From positions 22,702 through 86,701 of the forward strand of contig CAIYQZ010000079.1 of the NCBI GenBank assembly GCA_903928495.1: a stretch of DNA of 64,000 bases, written 5' to 3'. The DNA comes from an uncultured bacterium (GTDB taxonomy: Bacteria > Pseudomonadota > Gammaproteobacteria > Burkholderiales > Burkholderiaceae_C). The notes below the pieces were generated by a model. It saw only the letters and a list, made by a program, of their open reading frames with translations. It was not told the DNA's origin and did not search any database. Made by a program: the position numbers and the translations under genes. Below are positions 37,488 to 45,630 of the stretch, piece by piece. The first letter of the stretch is position 1. Each line of letters begins with the position of its first letter.

Positions 37488-39110
37488 ATGAACGCCACCG
37501 CCCACCGCCCCGTCAGCAACCCCACCGCCCTGCCCGCCTGGGGTGCGCTGCAAGCCCTGGCCAACCAAGGCCTGCCGCACCTTCGTGACCTGCTGGCCAA
37601 TCCCGACCAGCGCCCGGCCCCTGTGGCTGCGGACGGCACCGGCATACGGCTGGATTTCGCCCGACAGGCTGTGAACAGCGCCGTCATGAGCCAGCTGCTG
37701 GCCTTGGCCCAGCAGGCAGGCGTGGCCCAGCAGCGCGACGCCATGTTTGCGGGCGCTCACATCAACACCACCGAGGACCGCGCCGTGCTGCACGTGGCCT
37801 TGCGTGGCGCACCCGACACCGTGGGCCCCTGGGGCGCTGCGGTGCACGCAGATGTGCAATCCGAACTGGCCCGTGTTTGTGCCTTTGCCGACGCGCTGCG
37901 CGGTGGCCAGCTCAAAGGCCACACAGGCGAAACGCTCACCGATGTGGTGAACATCGGCATCGGTGGCTCGGACCTGGGCCCGCGGATGGCGACCGAAGCA
38001 CTGGGCCATCTGGCAGCGCCCAGCGCGGGCACGCCCGACGTGACGGTGCACTACGTCAGCAACCCCGACGCCTGGGCCCTGCACAGCGTGCTGCGCCGCC
38101 TGAACCCCGCGCGCACGCTGGTGGTGGTGTCGTCCAAAACATTCACCACACAGGAAACCCTCACCAACGCCGCCTCGGCCCGACGCTGGCTGGCCGATGG
38201 CGGCATTGCCACCGAGCACCAGGGCAAACACCTGGTGGCCATCACCGCATCGCCCCAGCGCTCAGCAGCGGCAGGCTACCTGCCGGAGCACACCTTCACG
38301 TTCTGGGACTGGGTGGGCGGCCGCTACTCGGTGTGGTCGGCCCTGGGCCTGCCATTGGCCCTGGCCATTGGCAGCACCGCGTTCCGCGAATTTCTGGCCG
38401 GCGGCCACGCCATGGACGAGCACTTTCGCACCGCTCCACCGGCGTCCAATCTGCCGGTGCTGCTGGGCCTGCTGGGTGTGTGGAACCGCAACTTCCTGGG
38501 TTGCCCCACTCAACTGCTGTCCACCTACCCCAGCCGCCTGGCGCGGTTTGCACCCTTTGTGCAGCAAATGGACATGGAGAGCAACGGCAAGCGCACCCAC
38601 CTGGATGGCACGGCCTGCGATGTGGCAACAGGCCCCATCGTGTGGGGTGGGCTTGGCATTGACGGGCAACACGCCTACTTTCAGCTGCTGCACCAGGGCC
38701 AGCACCGCGTGCCGGTGGAGTTTGTCGGTGTCGAAAGTGAAGACGTGGCCCTGGCCGACCTGCCGTTTGCCGCCGAGCACCACCGCGTGGTCAACCTGAA
38801 CCTGCGCGCCCAGGCCGAGGCCCTGGCCAAAGGCCGTGGCGAAGCCGACACCCTGGCCAGCCTGTTGGCCAGTGGCCTGACCGAGTCGCAGGCCCAAGCC
38901 CTCGTGGCGCACCGCAGCTTCCCTGGCAATGTGCCCAACAGCACGCTGTGGGTGGATGCCCTGACCCCTTCGCGCCTGGGCGCGCTGATTGCGCTGTACG
39001 AACACAAGGTGTTTGTGCAGGCCGCCATCTGGGGCATCAACGCCTACGACCAGTGGGGCGTTGAACTGGGCAAAACCATGGCGCAAGCGATGGAAAAAGC
39101 CACCGCCTGA
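37488..39110 (+). CDS. pgi: Glucose-6-phosphate isomerase
   Basis: Interconverts fructose 6-phosphate and glucose 6-phosphate. The 540-residue protein carries the family signatures GIGGSDLGPRM, SKTFTTQETLTNA, the GGRYSVWSALGL block and the C-terminal KVFVQAAIWGINAYDQWGVELGK. The start at 37488 is the first ATG and begins just before conserved sequence; an in-frame TTG 20 codons earlier is not needed. Its position at the end of an Entner-Doudoroff operon with a sugar kinase suggests that fructose 6-phosphate must be turned into glucose 6-phosphate to enter zwf. Confidence 0.97.
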   Translation: MNATAHRPVSNPTALPAWGALQALANQGLPHLRDLLANPDQRPAPVAADGTGIRLDFARQAVNSAVMSQLLALAQQAGVAQQRDAMFAGAHINTTEDRAVLHVALRGAPDTVGPWGAAVHADVQSELARVCAFADALRGGQLKGHTGETLTDVVNIGIGGSDLGPRMATEALGHLAAPSAGTPDVTVHYVSNPDAWALHSVLRRLNPARTLVVVSSKTFTTQETLTNAASARRWLADGGIATEHQGKHLVAITASPQRSAAAGYLPEHTFTFWDWVGGRYSVWSALGLPLALAIGSTAFREFLAGGHAMDEHFRTAPPASNLPVLLGLLGVWNRNFLGCPTQLLSTYPSRLARFAPFVQQMDMESNGKRTHLDGTACDVATGPIVWGGLGIDGQHAYFQLLHQGQHRVPVEFVGVESEDVALADLPFAAEHHRVVNLNLRAQAEALAKGRGEADTLASLLASGLTESQAQALVAHRSFPGNVPNSTLWVDALTPSRLGALIALYEHKVFVQAAIWGINAYDQWGVELGKTMAQAMEKATA

Positions 39111-39228
39111 AGGCAGCCGGTGCCCCCCTGCGTGGGGAAAGGCCATCACGCCTCTGTCACAGACGGCCAGGACACTGCGCCGTCTGTCAAACGTTGGGGC
39201 CGCGCCGCAAGACGCGTGGCATGCCGGA

Positions 39229-39732
39229 ATGCCATTGATCAAAACCGAAAAAGCCTTGGCCGAACTGCGCTCGCGCCAGCGCACACTGGGCCTGAAAGAA
39301 CGTGCGCTCTTGCTGCTGGCAGACGGCCAGAAATCCGCAGGAGAACTGCAAACACTGGTGCAGGCCGATGCAGCGCTGGTGCACCAATTGGTGGCTGACG
39401 GCTACCTCACACACCGACCGGGACCAGAGACGCATGCAGTCAAGCCGCTGCAGGTGTCTGCCGACCCGTTTCACGGCAAACGCTCGCTGGCCACTGCGCG
39501 CCTGTACCTGTTGGACTTGGTAGAGCGCATGTTCGCCCGCCCGGACCCAGCCTTCGCACATCGCCTGCGCGAACTGCTGCTCATGGCCCCCGATCAAGAA
39601 GCCGTGGTGGCTGCATCACACACGCTGCTGCAACAGGTGGAGACCGTGGCAGGCCTGGCACGCGCCGACGGCATCCGTGAGCGGTTGGATCGACTGTGGC
39701 CGACGGCCCGCCTGGATGTTGAAATTTCGTAG
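39229..39732 (+). CDS. Small HTH-like protein of unknown function
   Basis: A 167-residue protein that I cannot name. The N-terminal third has a pattern like a winged helix (ERALLLLADGQKSAGEL, then a second helix and QLVADGYL, residues about 22-58), followed by an all-helical region (ATARLYLLDLVERMF, then AGLARADGIRERLDRLW). Similar small proteins occur in Comamonadaceae as I recall, but no function is established. The frame is open further back into pgi, yet the ATG at 39229 is the natural start. Its TAG stop is the first three bases of the repeat core TAGCT. Confidence 0.7.
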   Translation: MPLIKTEKALAELRSRQRTLGLKERALLLLADGQKSAGELQTLVQADAALVHQLVADGYLTHRPGPETHAVKPLQVSADPFHGKRSLATARLYLLDLVERMFARPDPAFAHRLRELLLMAPDQEAVVAASHTLLQQVETVAGLARADGIRERLDRLWPTARLDVEIS

Positions 39733-39770
39733 CTGACTTTTCAATCCATCAAAGCGCCATGGGCCTATTT
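39723..39770 (+). repeat. Dispersed ~50-bp repeat after the HTH-like gene
   Basis: AATTTCGTAGCTGACTTTTC, then ATCAAAGCGCCATGGGCC and TATTT, with 23 bases from TAGCT to AGCG. It contains the stop codon of the preceding gene and ends about 10 bp before the stop of the convergent GNAT gene. Confidence 0.75.
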
Positions 39771-39780
39771 GGCTTGCAAT

Positions 39781-40302
39781 TCACGCCAACGAGAACTTCA
39801 CCCGCACTTCCTCAAGGCGGGTGGTTCCCACCGGCGTGGTGCGCAGGGTTTTCATGTCGCGCTTGAAACCGGCGGTGTCGTAGAACGACAAGCCACGTTC
39901 GTTGCGCACAAACACCCAGGCAGTGACCTCATTGAAGCCTTCTTCTTCGCAGGCATCGCGGGCAGCATCCCACAGGGCCAGGCCGGCACCCGTGCCCAAT
40001 GCATCTGGGTGCACGTAGTGGGCCCAGATTTCGCCTGTGGTGGGCTTGGTTTTGGGGTCGCGCGAGCGATCGAACCCAATGAATCCCACCACTTTTTTGG
40101 CTTCGTTCACGGCGACCAGCACCTGGGGTTCGGAAAACTCAATGGCCTCGCGCCACATGACCAGGCGTTTGTCCACAGACAAGGCTTTCAAATCGTCATC
40201 GGCCACCAACCCCTGATAAGCGTGCTGCCAGGCGAGCACATGGATATCGGCAATGGCTTTGGCATCGCGCAGGGTGGCGGGCTTTACTTCAAACTGGGAC
40301 AT
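39781..40302 (-). CDS. GNAT-family N-acetyltransferase
   Basis: A 173-residue acetyl-CoA-dependent acetyltransferase of unknown substrate. The start at 40302 gives MSQFEVKPATLRDAKAIADI, the usual opening of the fold. Seen next are the central strand VVGFIGFDRS, motif A in HYVHPDALGTGAGLALWDAA with a Gx-GxG/A type loop (here GTGAG), and the final WVFVRNERGLSFYDTAGF segment. It converges on the small HTH-like gene and is divergent from the FecR gene, with 196 bp between them. That gap is GC-rich and shows only a weak TATGAT at 40462. Confidence 0.88.
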   Translation of the reverse strand: MSQFEVKPATLRDAKAIADIHVLAWQHAYQGLVADDDLKALSVDKRLVMWREAIEFSEPQVLVAVNEAKKVVGFIGFDRSRDPKTKPTTGEIWAHYVHPDALGTGAGLALWDAARDACEEEGFNEVTAWVFVRNERGLSFYDTAGFKRDMKTLRTTPVGTTRLEEVRVKFSLA

Positions 40303-40498
40303 ACGTGAGGGGAATGCAAAAGTACAACGGTGCCGGGTCGTGCGACCCCAAGGCGAGAGCGCCGGGCGGTGGGCGCAGCGCCCTTGCCACAGCGTGGGGG
40401 CCGTATTGTGACCGCACGCACACAGGCCTTGTTTCACGCAGGACCGAGGACGCTGCTGCCCTATGATCCCGCACGACACCCCTTTTGGAGATGCTGCT

Positions 40499-40951
40499 GT
40501 GACCTTTGTTAACCGCTTACTGTTTGGCCTGGCCCTCAGCGCCGGCCTGTGTTGGAGCGCCCAGGCTCAGAGCGACGGGCGCAGCGGCACCTTCAAGAAC
40601 CTGGAGGGAACGGTGTCAGTGATCCGTGGTTCGCAAAGTCTTCCCGCACTGCCCGGCCAGGGCCTGCGTGAGGGTGACCGGGTGGTGACGGGGCCCAACA
40701 GTGCCGCTGCCATCACCTTGCAAGACGGCACCGTGTTTTCGGTGGGGCCCAACGCCAGCGTGGACCTGACGCACTACATTTTTGACACCACTTCGCAAAA
40801 CGGAAGTCTGCTGCTGAACCTGCTGCAAGGCACCTTGAGAATGGTGACAGGCACCATGGGCAAGACGAACCCTGAACTGATCAAGGTCACCACGCCCACC
40901 TCAGTGGTGGGGGTGCGGGGCACCGACTTCATCGTGGAGGCACAGCCATGA
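40499..40951 (+). CDS. Exported FecR-domain protein
   Basis: A 150-residue periplasmic protein. The GTG start at 40499 is chosen because GGAG lies 8 nt before it and it gives a clean signal peptide (LLFGLALSAGLCWSAQAQS); an ATG at 40463 lacks these. The mature part is a FecR domain: LEGTVSVIRG, LREGDRVVTGPNSAAAITLQDGT and TPTSVVGVRGTDF. It has no cytoplasmic anti-sigma domain, so it is not a classical FecR regulator. It overlaps the OmpA-type lipoprotein gene by 4 bp, implying that the two act together at the envelope. Confidence 0.88.
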   Translation: MTFVNRLLFGLALSAGLCWSAQAQSDGRSGTFKNLEGTVSVIRGSQSLPALPGQGLREGDRVVTGPNSAAAITLQDGTVFSVGPNASVDLTHYIFDTTSQNGSLLLNLLQGTLRMVTGTMGKTNPELIKVTTPTSVVGVRGTDFIVEAQP

Positions 40952-41577
40952 GACCCCTGTTTGCATGGCTGTCCTTGGGACTGCTGGTGACGCTGGGCAG
41001 CGGCTGCAGCATGATCAAACCCGCTGGCGAACCGAAATTGCGGGTGGTGTTGTTACCTCAGAACGCGCCAGACGGCCAGCCCCGCGCGACCGCTGTCGAG
41101 GTCAAGTCGGGCAGCGCGGTATTGGTTCTGGGCAAACCGTTTGCGGTTGCAGAGCGCAATGACGCCGGTCAGCTCACCGAGCGCACGGCCACCATCGATG
41201 AAATCCAGGCCCGCTACGCAGCGGTGCTGAAGATCCAGCCCCCCTCCCCCGAAACCCTGGTGCTGCGCTTTTTTCCGGGGACATCCAAGTTGACGCCTGA
41301 ATCAGAGGCAGAACTGCCCAAGCTGATCGAGATGGCCAGGGCCCGCGCAGGTGGCGAAATTCTGGTGGTTGGTCACACCGACCGGCAAGGCACCGTTGAA
41401 GCCAACGACGCACTCTCACTCAAACGCGCGCAGGCCATCGTCGACTTGCTGACGGGACAGGGTTTTGCCCGTGATCTCATCACCGCGCGCGGGCGTGGTG
41501 AGCGCGAGCCGCTGGTGCCCACCGCCGACGAGGTGGTCGAGCCACGCAACCGCCGCGCCGAAGTCATCGTGCGCTGA
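40948..41577 (+). CDS. OmpA-family lipoprotein
   Basis: A 209-residue outer-membrane lipoprotein with a peptidoglycan-binding domain. The signal ends in LGSGC (lipid cysteine at about residue 20). After a linker, the OmpA C-terminal domain begins near LRFFPGTSKLTPESEAELPKL and contains VVGHTDRQGTVEANDALSLKRAQAI (quoted in part) and GRGEREPLVPTADE, with the Asp and Arg that bind diaminopimelate. It overlaps the FecR-domain gene by 4 bp and is followed by pfkA after 19 bp. An FecR-OmpA pair of this kind often accompanies envelope-sensing proteins, but none is present here. Confidence 0.9.
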   Translation: MRPLFAWLSLGLLVTLGSGCSMIKPAGEPKLRVVLLPQNAPDGQPRATAVEVKSGSAVLVLGKPFAVAERNDAGQLTERTATIDEIQARYAAVLKIQPPSPETLVLRFFPGTSKLTPESEAELPKLIEMARARAGGEILVVGHTDRQGTVEANDALSLKRAQAIVDLLTGQGFARDLITARGRGEREPLVPTADEVVEPRNRRAEVIVR

Positions 41578-41596
41578 ACACCACCCGGAGACACAC

Positions 41597-42655
41597 ATGC
41601 GAGTAGGACTCCTGACCGGGGGCGGCGATTGCCCGGGCCTGAATGCCGTGATCCGTGCGGTCACTCGTAGCCTGATCCGCCAGTGCAACGCCGAGGTCAT
41701 CGGTATCAACGACGGCTTTGCAGGCCTGATGGAGAAACGCACCCAACCCCTGACGTGGGACAACGTCGGCGGACTGCTGGGTTTGGGCGGCACCATATTG
41801 GGCACGACCAACCGGCTGGACCCCTTGCAGTCCGAAGCCGCCACACAGCGGGCCCTGGACAACGCCCAGTCACTCGGGCTGGACGCCGTGGTGGCGATGG
41901 GGGGTGACGGCACCATGACCATTGCCCACGGTCTGGCTCAGCGCGGGCTGAAGGTGGTGGGCGTGCCCAAGACCATCGACAACGACATTGAAGGCTGCGA
42001 GCGAAGCTTTGGTTTCGACACAGCGATGGCCACCGCGACCGAAGCTCTGGAACGGGTGCACACAACCGGTCAAAGCCATGGGCGTGTGATGGTGCTGGAA
42101 ACCATGGGTCGCCACGCAGGCTGGATCGCCCTGGAGGCTGGCATCGCAGGTGCGGCTGACATCATTTTGTTGCCCGAAATCGACTACGACGTTGAGACAG
42201 TGGCCCGGGTGTGCCAACAGCGCGAACAGCAACAACATTTCACATTGATTTGTGTGGGTGAGGGTGCAAAGCCTGCGGGTGGCCAGATCACGCTGGATAC
42301 CCCGGCACCCACCGATCACGGCAAACCCCGGCTTGGCGGTGTGGCGTTTGCACTGCGTGATCAACTGCAGCCCCTGCTCAAAAGCGAGGTGCGGGCCACC
42401 GTGCTGGGCCATGTCCAGCGCGGCGGCTCACCCACACCGTTTGACCGCGTACTTTCAACGCAGTTTGGCGTGCGCGCTGCGCAGTTGGTACTGGAAGGCG
42501 AGTTCGACCGCATGGTGACCATGCAGGCTGGCGTGCTCGACAGCATTCCCCTCAGCCGAGTCGCGGGACAGAACCGGCGCATCGGGCCCAACGACCCCTT
42601 GCTGCAGATGGCTCGCCAGGTGGGCATTTGTTTTGGTGAAGCTGGCTGTGCCTGA
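41597..42655 (+). CDS. pfkA: 6-Phosphofructokinase, group III type
   Basis: Phosphorylates fructose 6-phosphate to the 1,6-bisphosphate. The start at 41597 has GGAG 6 nt upstream and gives 352 residues. Motifs: GGGDCPGLNAVIR (8-20), MGGDGTM (101-107), PKTIDNDIEG (124-133), ETMGRHAGWIA and HVQRGGSPTPFDR. The combination of Gly at the position that is Asp in pyrophosphate-using enzymes (GGDGT) with Lys in PKTIDND fits the ATP-using members of the PPi-type group III. The phosphoryl donor is therefore probably ATP, without certainty. The gene is not linked to the sugar operon 2.5 kb away. Confidence 0.9.
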   Translation: MRVGLLTGGGDCPGLNAVIRAVTRSLIRQCNAEVIGINDGFAGLMEKRTQPLTWDNVGGLLGLGGTILGTTNRLDPLQSEAATQRALDNAQSLGLDAVVAMGGDGTMTIAHGLAQRGLKVVGVPKTIDNDIEGCERSFGFDTAMATATEALERVHTTGQSHGRVMVLETMGRHAGWIALEAGIAGAADIILLPEIDYDVETVARVCQQREQQQHFTLICVGEGAKPAGGQITLDTPAPTDHGKPRLGGVAFALRDQLQPLLKSEVRATVLGHVQRGGSPTPFDRVLSTQFGVRAAQLVLEGEFDRMVTMQAGVLDSIPLSRVAGQNRRIGPNDPLLQMARQVGICFGEAGCA

Positions 42656-43166
42656 ACCCGGAACCCCCAATCAGCCAGCGCCACACGAAAGCAGGCTGGC
42701 GAGGGCACTGAGGGAATTGCTGGCGCAACAACGTGTCGCTGCCTTGGGCACGCTTGGTGACGATGGGCTGCCTTTTGTATCCATGGTGCCTTTTGCCATG
42801 GCCACTGCGCACCATGTGCTGGTGCTGCACATCAGCGGGCTGGCGGCACACACAGGCAATTTGCAGCGCCAACCGCTCGCCTCGCTGATGGTGATGGAGC
42901 CTGAAAGGGTTGGGCAGCCAGTTCACGCCCTGCCCCGTGTGACCCTGAGCGTGCGGGCCCACCAAATGTCTGCGGAACACCCGTGGCACACCGTATGCCG
43001 ACAGGCTTATTTGTTGCGGTTTCCGGAGGCTGAGCCCATGACAGCGCTGCCAGATTTCCGATTTGTCGGGCTGGAAGTGTTGGGCGCTCGGCAGGTCGCG
43101 GGTTTCGGCGCTGCACGTTCGGTGGCTTCTGACGAGTTGACACGTGCACTGGGCCCAGCCGCCTGA
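42636..43166 (+). CDS. Pyridoxamine-phosphate-oxidase-fold protein, HugZ-like
   Basis: A 176-residue protein with the split-barrel flavin-binding fold. The core reads RVAALGTLGDDGLPFVSMVPFAM, then HISGLAAHTGNLQRQPLASLMV, as in HugZ/heme-utilisation and related FMN proteins. The C-terminal heme-binding part of true HugZ proteins is missing, so a heme oxygenase role is doubtful. The start is unclear: GTG at 42636 and GTG at 42648 both overlap the pfkA end. It lies in the direction of the RluA gene 28 bp ahead. Confidence 0.78.
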   Translation: MKLAVPEPGTPNQPAPHESRLARALRELLAQQRVAALGTLGDDGLPFVSMVPFAMATAHHVLVLHISGLAAHTGNLQRQPLASLMVMEPERVGQPVHALPRVTLSVRAHQMSAEHPWHTVCRQAYLLRFPEAEPMTALPDFRFVGLEVLGARQVAGFGAARSVASDELTRALGPAA

Positions 43167-43194
43167 TTGGCACCGGGCAGGGACGGATCTGCCA

Positions 43195-43854
43195 ATGGGT
43201 GTGGATGGCTGCGTGGTGCATGTCGACCCCCACCTGCTCGTACTGAACAAACCCAGTGGCCTGCTGTCAGTGCCCGGGAGAGGACCCGAAAACGCCGACT
43301 GCCTCAGCGCACGTGCACAGGCAATGTGGCCCGATGCGCTGGTGGTGCACCGCCTCGACATGGGCACCAGTGGGCTGATGTGCATGGCGCGAGGGGCTGA
43401 AGCGCAGCGCAGCCTGAGCGACGCATTTGCACAGCGGCTCACGCACAAGCGCTACGAGGCCATCGTGGCCGCAGACGTGGACGAATCGGCCCACCCCAGC
43501 GACGCGCAGGGTTGGCACACGATCGATCTGCCACTGGTGGTGGACTGGCCCAACCGTCCGCGCAGCATCGTGAGTCACGCACTGGGCAAACCCAGTGTGT
43601 CGCGCTGGCAGGTGTTGGAACGCGGTGTCATGGGCCAACACACCCGCCTGGCGCTGGAGCCGGTCACGGGTCGCTCGCATCAGCTCAGGGTTCACCTCCA
43701 GGCGTTGGGCCATCCCATCCTGGGCGACGCGCTCTATGCGAGTGGACCGGCACAGACTGCAACGTCACGGTTGATGTTGCACGCCACACACCTGAGCCTC
43801 CCACACCCGATCACCGGACACACCTGCCACTGGCATTGCGCGGCACCGTTTTGA
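43195..43854 (+). CDS. RluA-family RNA pseudouridine synthase
   Basis: Isomerises uridine to pseudouridine in rRNA or tRNA. The 219-residue protein has the catalytic motif HRLDMGTSGLM with the essential Asp (about residue 61), an early LVLNKPSGLLSVPGRG segment, and the C-terminal GRSHQLRVHLQALGHPILGD signature. It lacks an S4 domain, as in RluA itself and the TruC/RluA short group. The ATG at 43195 is chosen over an earlier GTG at 43144 because the domain begins here. The target uridine cannot be told from sequence. Confidence 0.9.
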   Translation: MGVDGCVVHVDPHLLVLNKPSGLLSVPGRGPENADCLSARAQAMWPDALVVHRLDMGTSGLMCMARGAEAQRSLSDAFAQRLTHKRYEAIVAADVDESAHPSDAQGWHTIDLPLVVDWPNRPRSIVSHALGKPSVSRWQVLERGVMGQHTRLALEPVTGRSHQLRVHLQALGHPILGDALYASGPAQTATSRLMLHATHLSLPHPITGHTCHWHCAAPF

Positions 43855-43959
43855 ATGGGATTCGGCCCCACCACGCACGCAGGCCTTCAATCCTGTCAGT
43901 TTGGTCAATGGTTTTGAATTCATAATTACAGTTCCACACCAACCCCAGAGAGATTCACC

Positions 43960-45144
43960 ATGACCAGAGAAGTAGTAGTAGTGAGCGGCGTCCGCACAGC
44001 CATCGGCACCTATGGCGGCAGCCTGAAAGACATCCCACCCACCGAGCTGGCAGCCCAAGTGGTGCGTGAATCCCTGGCGCGCGCGGGGGTGGATGGCAAG
44101 GACGTGGGCCATGTGGTGTTTGGCCATGTGGTCAACACAGAACCCAAAGACATGTACTTGAGCCGCGTGGCCGCACTCAACGGTGGCTGCGCCGAGGGCA
44201 CCCCTGCCTACAACGTGAACCGCCTGTGCGGCTCCGGCCTGCAGGCCATCGTCAACGCCAGCCAGAGCATTCTGCTGGGCGATACCGACATCGCCATTGG
44301 CGGCGGTGCCGAAAACATGAGCCGTGGCCCCTATGCCAGCCTGAACATGCGCTGGGGTGCCCGCATGGGTGACACCAAGATGGTGGACATGGTGGTGGGC
44401 GCATTGCACGACCCCTTCCACACCATCCACATGGGTGTGACGGCCGAAAACATCGCCGCCAAGTGGGGCATCACCCGCGAAGAGCAGGATGCGATTGCCG
44501 TTGAAAGTCACAACCGCGCCCAGCGCGCCACCGAGGCGGGTTACTTCAAAGACCAGATCGTGCCGGTGATGCTGAAAAGCAAAAAGGGCGATGTCGCCTA
44601 CGCCACCGACGAACACTTCCGCCCCAACTGCGCCCCTGCCGACATGGCCAAACTGAAGCCCGTGTTCCTGAAGGAAAACGGCACGGTCACTGCAGGCAAC
44701 GCATCGGGCATCAACGACGCCGCTGCTGCCGTGGTGCTGATGGAAGCTGGCACGGCCAAAGCGCGTGGCCTGGCACCTTTGGCTCGTCTGGTGGCCTACG
44801 CCCACGCCGGTGTAGACCCCAAATACATGGGCATTGGCCCAGTGCCCGCCACACAACTGGCGCTGAAAAAAGCCGGTCTGACCATTGCCGACCTGGACGT
44901 GATCGAGGCCAACGAAGCGTTTGCAGCACAGGCCTGCGCCGTGACGCGTGACCTGGGCCTGGACCCCGCCAAAGTCAACCCCAATGGATCTGGCATCTCC
45001 CTGGGCCACCCCATCGGGGCCACCGGCGCACTCATCACCGTCAAGGCGCTGTACGAGTTGCAGCGAGTTCAGGGCCGGTATGCCTTGGTGACCATGTGCA
45101 TCGGCGGCGGCCAAGGCATTGCGGCCATCTTCGAGCGCATGTAA
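43960..45144 (+). CDS. phaA: Acetyl-CoA C-acetyltransferase (thiolase)
   Basis: Condenses two acetyl-CoA to acetoacetyl-CoA or runs in reverse in fatty acid breakdown. The 394-residue thiolase has the acyl-accepting Cys90 in NVNRLCGSGLQ, the GHPIGATGA motif with the catalytic His, and Cys380 in CIGGGQG. Biosynthetic thiolases of polyhydroxybutyrate synthesis are the closest type, but no phaB or phaC gene is adjacent, so the symbol is tentative. A hairpin separates it from the response regulator 36 bp downstream. The 105-bp upstream gap contains an AT-rich CATAAT at 43921 that may be a -10 box. Confidence 0.92.
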   Translation: MTREVVVVSGVRTAIGTYGGSLKDIPPTELAAQVVRESLARAGVDGKDVGHVVFGHVVNTEPKDMYLSRVAALNGGCAEGTPAYNVNRLCGSGLQAIVNASQSILLGDTDIAIGGGAENMSRGPYASLNMRWGARMGDTKMVDMVVGALHDPFHTIHMGVTAENIAAKWGITREEQDAIAVESHNRAQRATEAGYFKDQIVPVMLKSKKGDVAYATDEHFRPNCAPADMAKLKPVFLKENGTVTAGNASGINDAAAAVVLMEAGTAKARGLAPLARLVAYAHAGVDPKYMGIGPVPATQLALKKAGLTIADLDVIEANEAFAAQACAVTRDLGLDPAKVNPNGSGISLGHPIGATGALITVKALYELQRVQGRYALVTMCIGGGQGIAAIFERM

Positions 45145-45149
45145 AGTCG

Positions 45150-45166
45150 CTGGACTGATTGTCCAG
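45150..45166 (+). promoter_or_regulatory. Stem-loop abutting the response-regulator Shine-Dalgarno
   Basis: CTGGAC-TGATT-GTCCAG directly precedes and partly shares the strong ribosome-binding site AGAGGAGG (45165-45172). There is no T-run, so it is not a terminator. It may protect the end of the phaA message or modulate translation of the next gene. Confidence 0.45.
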
Positions 45167-45180
45167 AGGAGGCCCCCGCT

Positions 45181-45630
45181 TTGAAACGTGTTCTGGTTGT
45201 CGACGACCAATACCAGATTCGCCGCATGGTGCGGTGGGCTGTCGAAACGGCAGGCTTTGAAATGCTTGAAGCGGCCAACGGTGAGGCGGGTTTGGCCATG
45301 GCACTCAAACTCAAACCTCACCTGATCCTGCTGGATGTGATGATGCCCGGCCGTTTCGACGGCTTGGCTGTCTGCCGCATCATTCGCACCCGGCCGGAGC
45401 TGGAGGGTACGTGGGTGGTGTTGCTGTCCGGCAATGACTCGGCACAAGACCGGGAACAGGGCAAACAAGCAGGTGCCAATGCCTACCTGACAAAGCCCTT
45501 CAAGCCTGCGGCGCTGTCTACGCTGATCGAAAAGCTCATTGCGAGCGGTCCTGCGCCATCGGCCACACCAAGCGTGCCTCAGGAAGCCGAGACTGCCGCC
45601 ACACCATCTGAACCCGGCACTTCGTCCTGA
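45181..45630 (+). CDS. Receiver-only response regulator
   Basis: A CheY-like signalling protein of 149 residues. The TTG start has a strong Shine-Dalgarno (AGAGGAGG) 8 nt upstream. The receiver domain shows the acidic pair Asp8-Asp9, phosphoacceptor Asp52 in LLDVMMPG, Ser83 in LLSGND and Lys105 in YLTKPF. A Pro/Ser/Thr-rich tail of about 30 residues follows, with no output domain. No histidine kinase is nearby. Its last 52 bp overlap the end of the convergent oxygenase gene, an unusually long coding overlap. Confidence 0.9.
   Translation: MKRVLVVDDQYQIRRMVRWAVETAGFEMLEAANGEAGLAMALKLKPHLILLDVMMPGRFDGLAVCRIIRTRPELEGTWVVLLSGNDSAQDREQGKQAGANAYLTKPFKPAALSTLIEKLIASGPAPSATPSVPQEAETAATPSEPGTSS

Noticed and set aside
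43891..43926. Promoter before phaA
   Set aside because: CATAAT at 43921 is a fair -10, but no acceptable -35 lies at 16-18 bp, so I did not list it as a feature.
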